Shown here one piece after another: positions 14,806 to 22,712 of a stretch of 26,832 nt of DNA. The stretch comes from an uncultured Azospirillum sp. GTDB lineage: Bacteria; Pseudomonadota; Alphaproteobacteria; Azospirillales; Azospirillaceae. The notes beneath the pieces were generated by a model. That model was not told the DNA's origin. It was given only the letters and a program-made list of their open reading frames with translations, and did not search any database. Each line of letters opens with the position of its first letter. Within the stretch, counting starts at the first letter, position 1. Both the position numbers and the translations under genes were made by a program. The stretch is taken from assembly GCF_946480385.1 (NCBI RefSeq), contig NZ_CAMLJP010000089.1, positions 1 to 26,832 on the forward strand, given 5' to 3'.

Positions 14806-15813
14806 TCACTTCAGGCCCAGCGCCGCGCGCACGGCTGGCACGGCGTCCTTGCCGTCGCGGGTCGACACGCCGGCCAGCCAGGGGCCGAGGAGGTCGGGAT
14901 GGGCCTTCAGGTAGCTGGCCGCTGCGTCCTTGGGGGCTTTCTTGTCGTCCGTGATGGCGGCCATGATCTCGTTCTCCATCTCGACGGTGAAGGCGAGTTG
15001 GCTGAACAGGCGGTGGACGTTCGTGCAGTCGGTGCCGTAGCCGCGCCGGGACAAGGTGTTGACCGTGGTGCTGCCAAAGTTCGGGCCGAAATAGGCGTCG
15101 CCGCCGCTGAGATACGTCATGTCGATCCGGGTGTTCATCGGGTGCGGTTGCCAGCCGAGGAAGACCACCCAATCCTTGTTGCGCGTCCGGCGCATCGCCT
15201 GTGCCAGCATGGCCTGCTCGCTCGATTCGACCAGGGTCCAGCCCTCCAGCCCGAAATCCTTCTTGTCGAGCATGCGCTGGATGTTCTGGTTCGCCGGCGC
15301 GCCCGGTTCGATCCCGTAGATTTTCTTTTCGAACCGGTCACCGAACCGGGCGAGGTCGGCAAAGCTGTGCACGCCGGCATCGGCCACCGCGGTCGGCACC
15401 GCCAGGGTGAATTTGGCGTTCTCCAGGTTCGGACGCACGATCTCGACCGATTTCTCGGCGATCAGCTTATCGAGGTAGGTGGATTGGGCCGGCATCCAGT
15501 TGCCGAGGAAGACATCGATCTGCCCGGTCTTCAGCCCCTGGAAAATGATCGGCACGGCGACCGTCTCGATCTTCTGCTGATAGCCCATCGCACCCAGCAG
15601 CGTTCCCGCCACCGCATTGGTCGCGGTGATGTCCATCCAACCGGGATCGGCCATCCTCACCATCTGGCAGCTCGCGGGCTCCGCCGCCGCCGATGCCGAT
15701 GCCGATGCCGAAATCGCCAACGCGCCGGCCGTCATCCCGATCACGGCCACCAGGCCGGCCAGTGCCGCACGCCCTGCTGTCAAACCGCCGATTGCAAGCT
15801 CCGGTGCACGCAT
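14806..15813 (-). CDS. choX: Choline-type ABC transporter substrate-binding protein (ChoX-like)
   Basis: The 335-residue periplasmic binding protein of the glycine betaine/choline family has a long signal peptide with a hydrophobic stretch (about 16-36), a Ser-Ala run and likely cleavage near residue 44. The aromatic ligand cage known from Sinorhizobium meliloti ChoX is recognisable by spacing: Trp59 (DPGWMD), Asp61, Trp106 (LGNWMP) and Trp221 (FLGWQPHPMN) correspond to Trp43, Asp45, Trp90 and Trp205. The position of Tyr119 falls on Phe135, so one cage residue differs. It lies 55 bp after betC, in the same direction, so it probably delivers choline or choline-O-sulfate to the cell. No ChoW/ChoV permease or ATPase gene follows in the window. 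The start at 15813 has GGAGGGAG upstream. Confidence 0.85.
   Translation of the reverse strand: MRAPELAIGGLTAGRAALAGLVAVIGMTAGALAISASASASAAAEPASCQMVRMADPGWMDITATNAVAGTLLGAMGYQQKIETVAVPIIFQGLKTGQIDVFLGNWMPAQSTYLDKLIAEKSVEIVRPNLENAKFTLAVPTAVADAGVHSFADLARFGDRFEKKIYGIEPGAPANQNIQRMLDKKDFGLEGWTLVESSEQAMLAQAMRRTRNKDWVVFLGWQPHPMNTRIDMTYLSGGDAYFGPNFGSTTVNTLSRRGYGTDCTNVHRLFSQLAFTVEMENEIMAAITDDKKAPKDAAASYLKAHPDLLGPWLAGVSTRDGKDAVPAVRAALGLK
15689..15711. repeat. GCCGAT hexanucleotide tandem repeat in choX signal-peptide region
   Basis: Three full GCCGAT units plus GCCGA run from 15689 to 15711, next to a CCG-rich stretch. On the minus strand they encode alternating Ser-Ala at the end of the ChoX signal peptide. 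Unit length is a multiple of three, so slippage would change the peptide by two residues without breaking the frame. Confidence 0.7.
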
Positions 15814-15868
15814 GCTGCTCTCCCTCCTGTCGGGTGATGGTCGACGTCCGGCGCGCCGGCGCGCCGTC

Positions 15869-17410
15869 CTATTGCACAGAGGTACCAGGGCGCGGGAAGC
15901 GCGCCATGGCTTCCAGATCGTCGAGATCCAGATGGTTGCGCATATAGCTGGTGCCTGCGTCGGTGAAGGGCTGGAAATCCCAGGAGCGGTGCTGCCCCTG
16001 GCGCAGCGCATCGGCCACCAGGAGGCGCCGCTGCTGACTGGCGACGACCTCCTCATGCAGGCGCGCCAGATCCCAGCGCCGGTCCACCTCGGCACGGTAG
16101 CGTCGTACGGCATCGGCATCCGCCGAGCCGACGGCGGGTTGCTCCGCCCGATTCACCAATTCGTCCGGATCCTCGGACAGGTCGTAAAGCTGGTCGGGAT
16201 CGGCCGGCGAATGGATGAATTTGTCGCGGCCGCGCCGGATCATCACGATCGGGGCCAGGGCACCTTCCGCCAGATATTCGCCGATCACCTCGTCGTGGCC
16301 GCCGCTGCGCTGAAGGTGCGGCAGCAGGCTGCGCCCGTCGATCGGCGTCCTCCAGCCTGGCGCCGCTCCGTCATGGGCGAGGTCGACCAGGGTCGGCAGC
16401 AGATCCATCGACGAGACCGAAGCGGCGACCCGCCCGGCCTGGAACCAGCCCGGCGCCCGGATGATCAGCGGGATGCGGCAGGCGGACTCGAAGAAGCTCA
16501 TCTTGTACCACAGCCCGCGTTCGCCCAGCATGTCGCCGTGGTCGGACAGCAGGACGATGACGGTATCCTCGGCCAGTCCGGTTTCCTCCAGCGCGCCCAT
16601 CAGCCGACCGATCTGGTCGTCCACATAGGCGACCGCACCGTAATAGGCGCGGCGGGCATTGCGAATCTGCCGTTCGCTGAGAGGCATCTCGTCCATCGCG
16701 CAGACCTGGCGCAACCGCCGCGAATGCGGGTCCATCTCGTCCGGCGTCAGAGTGATGCGCGGCAGCGGCACCTCCGCGTCGGTGTGGCGGTTCCAGTAGC
16801 GCTCGGTGATGGCGTAGGGGTCGTGCGGATGGGTCAGTGATACCACGAAGCAGAAGGGCCGTTCCCGCCGGCCACGCGCGATGTCGTACAGCTTGCGCTC
16901 CGAGGTGAAGACCACCTCCTCGTCGAAGTCGAGCTGGTTGGTGCGCAGGCAGGGACCGGCGTCGCGCACCGAACTCATGTTGTGATACCAGCTCGGCCGC
17001 TCCTCGGGCCGGGTCCAGTCCGGCGTCCAGCCGAAATCGGCCGGATAGATGTCGGTGGTCAGCCGTTCCTCGAAGCCGTGAAGCTGGTCGGCTCCGCAGA
17101 AGTGCATCTTGCCGGACAGAATGGTCTGGTAGCCGGCCAGCCGCAGGTAATGGGCGAAGGTAGGCACGGCGGACGGAAATTCGGCGGCGTTGTCGTAGCC
17201 GCCGATCGTCGAGGGCAATCGCCCCGACAGGAAGACATAGCGCGAAGGCGCGCAGAGCGGGCTGTTGCAGTAGGCGCTGTCGAACACCACGCCGCCCTCC
17301 GCCAAGCGGTCGATGTGCGGCGTCCGCACCGTTGGATTGCCATAGGCGCCGAGCGCCTGCGTGATCATCTGGTCGGCCATGAGGATAAGGATGTTGGGGC
17401 GCCGTGCCAT
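15869..17410 (-). CDS. betC: Choline-sulfatase
   Basis: The 513-residue alkaline-phosphatase-superfamily sulfatase aligns along its length with S. meliloti BetC (about 512 aa). It hydrolyses choline-O-sulfate to choline and sulfate in the cytoplasm. The sulfatase signature CAPSR is at 53-57, and Cys53 should be converted to formylglycine. Metal-site residues are visible in LILMADQM (Asp13), HPHDPY and SDHGDMLGE. BetC-type blocks are GKMHFCGADQLHGFEERLTTDIYPADFGWTPDW and, at the C-terminus, WDFQPFTDAGTSYMRNHLDLDDLE. No signal peptide is seen. I prefer the start at 17410 for length; an ATG five codons earlier is possible. It is divergent from its LysR regulator and followed by choX, a complete choline-sulfate use unit apart from permease and oxidation genes. 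Confidence 0.93.
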   Translation of the reverse strand: MARRPNILILMADQMITQALGAYGNPTVRTPHIDRLAEGGVVFDSAYCNSPLCAPSRYVFLSGRLPSTIGGYDNAAEFPSAVPTFAHYLRLAGYQTILSGKMHFCGADQLHGFEERLTTDIYPADFGWTPDWTRPEERPSWYHNMSSVRDAGPCLRTNQLDFDEEVVFTSERKLYDIARGRRERPFCFVVSLTHPHDPYAITERYWNRHTDAEVPLPRITLTPDEMDPHSRRLRQVCAMDEMPLSERQIRNARRAYYGAVAYVDDQIGRLMGALEETGLAEDTVIVLLSDHGDMLGERGLWYKMSFFESACRIPLIIRAPGWFQAGRVAASVSSMDLLPTLVDLAHDGAAPGWRTPIDGRSLLPHLQRSGGHDEVIGEYLAEGALAPIVMIRRGRDKFIHSPADPDQLYDLSEDPDELVNRAEQPAVGSADADAVRRYRAEVDRRWDLARLHEEVVASQQRRLLVADALRQGQHRSWDFQPFTDAGTSYMRNHLDLDDLEAMARFPRPGTSVQ

Positions 17411-17472
17411 ATCCGCCTGCTTCATACCGTTTGTGGACAGATCGTTCGATGACGATAGAATTGACGCACCCA

Positions 17473-17494
17473 ACAGGGGTCGTGAAGCCCCTGT
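17473..17494. promoter_or_regulatory. Candidate operator between betC and its regulator
   Basis: ACAGGGG (17473-17479) and CCCCTGT (17488-17494) form a perfect 7-bp inverted repeat with an 8-bp spacer in the 111-bp divergent region. It lies just upstream of the regulator start and 63 bp from betC. The symmetry and position fit a LysR-type binding site for the regulator; binding is not shown. Confidence 0.5.
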
Positions 17495-17521
17495 CTCATC
17501 ATGCTGATATGAAGGGTGCTC

Positions 17522-18475
17522 ATGGGAAAGGACCGCCTGCCGCCGTTGCGCACCCTGCTTTTCTTCGAAGCGGCCGGCCGGCTGCTCAGCTTCAGCGCTG
17601 CCGCCCGCGAGCTTGCCTGCACCCAGTCGGCGGTCAGCCACCAGATCGGCTGGCTGGAGGCCGATCTGGGGACGGCGCTGTTCCGCCGCCTTCACCGCGG
17701 GGTCGCGCTGACGCCAGACGGCGTGCGGCTCTACGAGGCAACGCGCGACGCGCTGGACGGCATCGGCGATGCGGTGACCCGCATCCGTGACAGGCACCGG
17801 CCGGGCGTTCTGAACGTCGCCACCGATTTCGGTTTCGCCTCCGGCTGGCTGCTGCCGCGCCTCGGCGCCCTGCGCCAGCTCTTGCCCGAGCTGGACGTGC
17901 GGATCGTGACGATGCAGAACGCGATCGACCTGCGCCGCGAGGCGGCGGACATCGCCATCACCTTCGGTCACGGCCATTGGCCCGGCTGCGAGGCGGAGCT
18001 GCTGTTCCCCGAGCGGGTCCTGCCGGTCTGCAGCCCTGCCTTCCGCGCGAGCCGCGCCCCGTTCGCGGCGGGAGCCGGGGCCGGGGGCGCCGCTTCCCCG
18101 GCCGATCTGGCGTCCCTGCCGCTCCTGCATCTGGAATGCGTCGGGCCGGCCGCCTGGCTGTCCTGGGGCGACTGGTTCACCCTGCACGGGCTGCCCGTGC
18201 CGGCCGGCGGCCATGATCTGACCTTCAACAATTACCCGCTGGTCCTGCAGGCCGCTCTGATGGGCCAGGGGGTGGCGCTGGGATGGAGCCCGCTGATCGC
18301 CGAGCTGATGCGGGACGGGCATCTGGTTGCCCTGCTCGACCGGCCGGTCCAGACGGAACGGGGCTATTTCCTTGTCGTCTCCAGCCGGCGCAAGCCGGAT
18401 GAGCGCCGCGACCGCTTCCGCCGCTGGGTGGTCGAGGAAAGCCGCCGGGAGGGCGACCATAGGAACGGCGGTTGA
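17522..18475 (+). CDS. betR: LysR-family choline-sulfate-utilization regulator
   Basis: The 317-residue LysR protein resembles GcvA-like members and the family described as choline-sulfate-utilization transcription factor. The N-terminal winged helix (about 6-64) contains LPPLRTLLFFEAAGRLLSFSAAARELACTQSAVSHQI and LFRRLHRGVALT. The effector domain follows from about 92 (GVLNVATDFGFASGWLLPRL, then DLRREAADIAITFGHGHWPG). An Ala/Gly-rich insertion (about 183-197) is unusual. It is divergent from betC, the standard arrangement, and probably activates betC-choX when choline-sulfate or choline is present. The ATG at 17522 has AAGGG 5 bases upstream, which I prefer over the GTG two codons earlier. 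The symbol betR is used loosely. Confidence 0.85.
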   Translation: MGKDRLPPLRTLLFFEAAGRLLSFSAAARELACTQSAVSHQIGWLEADLGTALFRRLHRGVALTPDGVRLYEATRDALDGIGDAVTRIRDRHRPGVLNVATDFGFASGWLLPRLGALRQLLPELDVRIVTMQNAIDLRREAADIAITFGHGHWPGCEAELLFPERVLPVCSPAFRASRAPFAAGAGAGGAASPADLASLPLLHLECVGPAAWLSWGDWFTLHGLPVPAGGHDLTFNNYPLVLQAALMGQGVALGWSPLIAELMRDGHLVALLDRPVQTERGYFLVVSSRRKPDERRDRFRRWVVEESRREGDHRNGG

Positions 18476-18487
18476 GAGCGCCTCCCG

Positions 18488-19870
18488 TTACCGCGCTCCG
18501 TCTGCCTGAAGACGGTCGCCGAGAAATGCGATGAAGCGGGGATCGTCGGCGTAGGCGATGTTGATCCGCATCGCTGGCGCGGTGGCCGTCCGCGTTGGCA
18601 GGAACAGCGTGCCGGGCGCCAGGAAAATCCCCTGGTCCGCGGCTTGGCGCACCAGCTCCGCCTCGTCGATGCGGTCGGGAAGCTCACCCCACAGATAATA
18701 GCCGCCGGGAGCGGCCGGCGGCAGCCGGACACCGATGCGGGTCAATGCGAGCGTCGCCTTTTCCGTGTGCTCGCCGATCAGCGTCTTCAGCCGGCGCAGA
18801 TGCCGGAGATACTGGCCGGAGGCGATGAAGGCGTAGACCATCCGCTCGACATAGTCGGAGGTGCTGACGACGGTCAGCATCTTGACGTCGCACAGCCGGT
18901 CGATCAGCGGGCGTTTCGCCGCGACATAGCCGACACGCAGGCTGGCCGACAGGGTTTTCGAGAAGGTGCCGACATAGATGACCCGCTCCAGCTGGTCGAG
19001 CGCGGCGAGCCGTGGACTGGCGGCGGGCAGGACATCGGCGAAGGGGTCGTCCTCGACGACGTGTAGGCCGTGCTGTTCGGCAATCCGCAGCAGGCGGTGC
19101 GCGACGGCGGGCGTGATTGAGCCGCCGGTCGGGTTGTGCGCCAGCGACTGGGTGAAGAACAGCTTCGGCTTGTGGGCGGCGGCCTTGGCGGCGAGATCGT
19201 CGAGATCTGGGCCGTCGTGGCGGCGCTGGACGCCGACGATGCCGATGCGCGACAGCCGGAGCTTGCCGAACAGCGGATAATAGCCGGGGCTGTCGACCAG
19301 CACGGTGTCCCCCGGTTCCAGCATCTGGCGGGCCACGAGGTCGAGCGCGTGGTTGGCGCCCTGGGTCAGCAGGATCTGGTCCGATGATGCCGTGATCGAC
19401 CGTTCGCCGAGCGTCAGCGCCAGCCGCTCCCGCAACGGCAGGAAGCCCCAGGGGGAGCCGTAGCCATGATCCGGCGTCAGGCCGCGGCTTGCGGCCAGGA
19501 ATCGTGGGTTGCCAGCGACCTCGAACCGCTCCATCCAGGACGGCGGCGGACGGCCGTCGCCGATCCGCACGGCATAGCTCTGCACCAGCTGTTCGCGCAG
19601 CAGGGACACGAAGTCGACCGCTTCGGCGACATGGGCGGACTGCTGCCCGGCCACGGGGTGGCGGACGCGGGCGACGTAATAGCCGGCCCCCTGCTTCGCC
19701 TCGACATGGCCCAGCGCCACCAGACGGTCGTAGGCCTCGGCCATCGTGTTCTTGGAGACGCCATGCTCGACGGCGCCGGCCCGCACCGACAGGAGGCGTT
19801 CCCCCGGCTTCAACAGACCCTCGCCGATGAGGCCGGCGATCCTGTCGACGATGCTGCCCACCCGTGTCAT
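18488..19870 (-). CDS. MocR-type regulator (GntR winged helix fused to aminotransferase domain)
   Basis: The 460-residue MocR/PdxR-subfamily regulator has an N-terminal GntR winged helix (about 1-68: SIVDRIAGLIGEGLLKPGERLLSVR, HGVSKNTMAEAYDRLVALG). A class I aminotransferase-fold domain follows (about 110-450) with NPTGG (246-250), EDDPF (Asp275), and the PLP lysine Lys305 in GTFSKTLSASLRVGY. Such regulators usually sense an amino compound or PLP adduct. It is divergent from the HMG-CoA reductase gene, whose promoter region carries repeated TGTCCC-like sites, so it is probably that gene's regulator. This pairing is unusual, because mevalonate is not an amine. The start at 19870 was preferred to an ATG eleven codons earlier because it begins at the family's usual N-terminus. 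Confidence 0.88.
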   Translation of the reverse strand: MTRVGSIVDRIAGLIGEGLLKPGERLLSVRAGAVEHGVSKNTMAEAYDRLVALGHVEAKQGAGYYVARVRHPVAGQQSAHVAEAVDFVSLLREQLVQSYAVRIGDGRPPPSWMERFEVAGNPRFLAASRGLTPDHGYGSPWGFLPLRERLALTLGERSITASSDQILLTQGANHALDLVARQMLEPGDTVLVDSPGYYPLFGKLRLSRIGIVGVQRRHDGPDLDDLAAKAAAHKPKLFFTQSLAHNPTGGSITPAVAHRLLRIAEQHGLHVVEDDPFADVLPAASPRLAALDQLERVIYVGTFSKTLSASLRVGYVAAKRPLIDRLCDVKMLTVVSTSDYVERMVYAFIASGQYLRHLRRLKTLIGEHTEKATLALTRIGVRLPPAAPGGYYLWGELPDRIDEAELVRQAADQGIFLAPGTLFLPTRTATAPAMRINIAYADDPRFIAFLGDRLQADGAR

Positions 19871-19883
19871 CGCATCACCGTTG

Positions 19884-19951
19884 CAGTGTCCCAGAAAATG
19901 CACTGGTACAGTGTCCCGGAGATTCCGGGAAACTGTCCCTTGTGCCGTCCC
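19884..19951. promoter_or_regulatory. Repeated TGTCCC-type sites between mocR and mvaA
   Basis: Two identical copies of CAGTGTCCC lie at 19884-19892 and 19909-19917. Related copies ACTGTCCC and GCCGTCCC lie at 19932-19939 and 19944-19951. The second copy overlaps the dyad CACTG-GTA-CAGTG (19901-19913). On the plus strand TTGTGC (19940-19945) and GATTAT (19963-19968), 17 bp apart, are possible -35 and -10 boxes for mvaA. Direct repeats just upstream of the -35 fit activation by a MocR-type dimer; the proximal copies are only 14 bp from the mocR start and could also repress it. Confidence 0.6.
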
Positions 19952-20117
19952 TTTGTATCACTGATTATCGATTGAACGAACGGTGATGACGGACCGACCT
20001 GCGTCGCCCGTTCGACCGGCACCACCATTATCCCGCCCCATTTGTCCCATCCGGTGCGCGCCGCCGCGCGGCGCCTGTGGGGGGATGCATCCGCAAAGCG
20101 CAAGACAGGGCTCAGGA

Positions 20118-21419
20118 ATGACCGACACCACCCGCAGTTCCCGCATCTCCGGATTCCACAAGAAATCGCCTGCGGAGCGCCTGGGCATCGTCTCGGACTT
20201 CGCCGGCCTCGATGCCGCGACCGCCGCGCGGCTGTCGGACACCGGCAACCTGGACCTGGGCCTTGCCGACCGGCTGGTCGAGAATGTTATCGGGTCGATG
20301 AACATCCCGCTGGGGATCGCGACCAATATGAGGGTCGACGGCGAGGATGTGCTGATCCCGATGGCGACGGAGGAGTCGTCGGTCGTCGCCGCCGTCTGCA
20401 ACGCCGCCCGGCAATGCTACGACGCCGGCGGCTTCACCACCTCGATGTCCGGCACGCTGATGATCGCGCAGATCCAGGCGGTCGAGGTGGCCGATCCCCA
20501 TGCGGCCCGCCTGCGCATCCTCGGGCGGCGCGAGGAGATCAAGGCGATCTGCGACGGCTGCGACCCGGTGCTGCTGTCCTTCGGCGGCGGCTTCCGTGAC
20601 GTCGAGGTGCGCGTGCTCGACAGCCAGGGCGGCCCGATGCTGGTGACCCATCTGATCGTCGATACCCGCGACGCGATGGGTGCCAACGCCGTCAACAGCA
20701 TGGCGGAGACGCTGGCTCCCCACATCGCCGCCTGGAGCGGCGGCCGGGTCTATCTGCGCATCCTGTCCAATCTGGCCGACCGCCGGCTGGCGCGGGCGCA
20801 TGCGGTGTGGCCACTTGACCAGATCGGCGGCCAGATCAGCGGCGAGGCGGTGCGCGACGGCATCGTCAGCGCCTATCACTTCGCCGCCGCCGACCCGTAC
20901 CGTGCCGCCACCCACAACAAGGGGATCATGAACGGGGTCAGCGCCGTCGTGCTGGCGACCGGGAACGACACCCGTGCGGTGGAGGCCGGCGCCCATGCCT
21001 TTGCCGCCCGCAGCGGCCAGTATGGCAGTCTGACCCACTACGAGGTGACCGCCGACGGGCAGCTCAGCGGCTCCATCGAGCTGCCGATGGCGGTCGGGCT
21101 GATCGGCGGCGCCACCAAGGCGCATCCGACGGCGCAGGCCTGTCTGAAGATCCTCGGCGTGACCAGCGCCGAACGTCTCGCCCGCATCATCGCCGCGGTC
21201 GGGCTGGCACAGAATTTCTCGGCGCTGAAGGCGCTGGCGACCACCGGCATCCAGAAAGGCCACATGGCCCTGCATGCCCAGAACATCGCGATGATGGCCG
21301 GCGCGGTCGGCGACGAGATTGACCGCGTCGCCGCCGTGCTGGTGGAGCGCGGCAGCGTGCGCCAGGACATCGCCCAGGAAATCCTGCAGGAGCTGCGTGG
21401 CGGGGCCGCCGGCGCCTGA
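20118..21419 (+). CDS. mvaA: Degradative (class II) hydroxymethylglutaryl-CoA reductase
   Basis: The 433-residue product aligns along its length with Pseudomonas mevalonii HMG-CoA reductase (428 aa), which oxidises mevalonate to HMG-CoA with NAD during growth on mevalonate. All four catalytic residues are present: Glu86 (ATEESSVVAA), Lys268 (THNKGIMNG), Asp284 (TGNDTRAVEA) and His382 (KGHMALHAQN). Other class II blocks are ENVIGSMNIPLG, LIVDTRDAMGANAVN, RILSNLADRRLARA and GGATKAHP. It is cytoplasmic, with no membrane anchor. The start at 20118 follows CAGGA, and upstream in-frame codons lack an SD. It is divergent from a MocR regulator and followed 51 bp later by a periplasmic binding protein. 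No HMG-CoA lyase gene (mvaB) lies in the window, and no other mevalonate-pathway genes are present, so a catabolic role is more likely than isoprenoid synthesis. Confidence 0.93.
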   Translation: MTDTTRSSRISGFHKKSPAERLGIVSDFAGLDAATAARLSDTGNLDLGLADRLVENVIGSMNIPLGIATNMRVDGEDVLIPMATEESSVVAAVCNAARQCYDAGGFTTSMSGTLMIAQIQAVEVADPHAARLRILGRREEIKAICDGCDPVLLSFGGGFRDVEVRVLDSQGGPMLVTHLIVDTRDAMGANAVNSMAETLAPHIAAWSGGRVYLRILSNLADRRLARAHAVWPLDQIGGQISGEAVRDGIVSAYHFAAADPYRAATHNKGIMNGVSAVVLATGNDTRAVEAGAHAFAARSGQYGSLTHYEVTADGQLSGSIELPMAVGLIGGATKAHPTAQACLKILGVTSAERLARIIAAVGLAQNFSALKALATTGIQKGHMALHAQNIAMMAGAVGDEIDRVAAVLVERGSVRQDIAQEILQELRGGAAGA

Positions 21420-21470
21420 CGGCAGCGGGCAAGACCGAAAAGCATCAAAATGAATAAGGGGAGGACCTTG

Positions 21471-22694
21471 ATGAAAACCGGATACACGCTGGCCGGCATG
21501 GCCGCGGCCAGCCTCGTTGCCTTGTCGATCGGCACCGTCCCGGCATCGGCCGAGATCGCGAACCACCGGGTGAAGCTGGGGGTGCTGACCGACATGAGCG
21601 GCTTCGCGTCCGACAGCACCGGCCAGGGCTCGGTGGTGGCCGCGCAGCTGGCGGCGGAGGATTTCGCCAAGGAACTGCCGGGCGTCACCATCGAGGTCAT
21701 CCACGCCGACCACCAGAACAAGCCCGACATCGGCGCCGCCACGGCGCGCCGCTGGCTGGACCAGGAGCATGTCGACGCGATCCTGGACGTGCCCTTCTCG
21801 TCGGTGGCGCTCGCGGTAAACGAGGTGACGCGCAACTCCAAGGCGGTCTTCATCGCGTCCGGTCCCGGCACGACCGAGCTGACCGGCCCGAAATGCTCCC
21901 CCAACACCGTCCAGTGGACCTACGACACCTGGGCGCTGGCCAACGGGACGGCGCGGGCGGTGACGGAGAGCGGCGGCAAGCGCTGGTTCTTCATGACCGC
22001 CGACTACGCCTTCGGTCATGCGCTGGAGCGCGACGCTTCGGCGGTGGTCAAGAGCCTGGGCGGCACGGTCGTCGGCAGCGTCCGCCATCCGCCCAATGCG
22101 TCCGACTTCTCCTCCTACCTGCTGCAGGCGCAGGGCAGCGGCGCGCAGGTCATCGGGCTCGCCAACGCGGTGGGCGACACCATCGGGTCGGTCAAGCAGG
22201 CGACGGAGTTCGGCATCACCGCCGGCGGCCAGCGGCTGGCCGCCCTGCTGATGCAGCTGAGCGACGTCGCCGCCGTCGGATTGAAGGATGCGCAGGGGCT
22301 GTACCTGACCGAAGCCTTCTATTGGGATCTGAATCCCGGCACCCGCGCCTTCGCCGACCGCTTCGCCGCCCGGATGGACGGGCGCCGCCCCACCGGCAAC
22401 CAGGCCGGCGTCTATGCCGGCGCCCTGCATTACCTGAAGGCGGTCAAGGCGGCGGACAGCACCGACGCCACCGTCGTCGCCGCCAAGATGCGGGACCTGC
22501 CGACCGATGATCCCCTGTTCGGCAAGGGCAGCGTCCGCGTCGACGGCCGGGCGGTCCACGACATGCTGTTTTTCGAGGTCAAGAAGCCCGAGGAATCGAA
22601 GGGCCCCTGGGACTTCTACAAGCTGATCAAGACCATCCCTGGCCCCGAAGCCTTCCGCCCGCTGTCGGAAGGCGGCTGCCCGCTGGTTAAGTAA
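21471..22694 (+). CDS. ABC transporter substrate-binding protein, branched-chain amino acid type
   Basis: The 407-residue type I periplasmic binding protein (LivJ/LivK-like, receptor-ligand-binding fold) has a signal peptide MKTGYTLAGM... ending at ASA (25-27). The mature part begins KLGVLTDMSGFASDSTGQG and contains IEVIHADHQNKPDIGAATARRWL and PGTTELTGPKCSPNTVQWTYDTW. It is in the group often annotated ABC transporter substrate-binding protein, for which ligands vary widely (amino acids, aromatic acids, small carboxylates). It follows mvaA by 51 bp in the same direction, so the ligand could be mevalonate or a related hydroxy acid; this is inference. The start at 21471 was chosen because GGGGAGG lies 7 bases upstream. 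No permease or ATPase gene follows; the next gene is convergent. Confidence 0.85.
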   Translation: MKTGYTLAGMAAASLVALSIGTVPASAEIANHRVKLGVLTDMSGFASDSTGQGSVVAAQLAAEDFAKELPGVTIEVIHADHQNKPDIGAATARRWLDQEHVDAILDVPFSSVALAVNEVTRNSKAVFIASGPGTTELTGPKCSPNTVQWTYDTWALANGTARAVTESGGKRWFFMTADYAFGHALERDASAVVKSLGGTVVGSVRHPPNASDFSSYLLQAQGSGAQVIGLANAVGDTIGSVKQATEFGITAGGQRLAALLMQLSDVAAVGLKDAQGLYLTEAFYWDLNPGTRAFADRFAARMDGRRPTGNQAGVYAGALHYLKAVKAADSTDATVVAAKMRDLPTDDPLFGKGSVRVDGRAVHDMLFFEVKKPEESKGPWDFYKLIKTIPGPEAFRPLSEGGCPLVK

Positions 22695-22712
22695 GGTGGG
22701 TCACGGTGCCGG

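Noticed and set aside
20112..22559. An 815-codon open frame on the minus strand.
   Set aside because: It is antisense to mvaA and the binding-protein gene, both strongly supported. Long antisense frames are common at this base composition.
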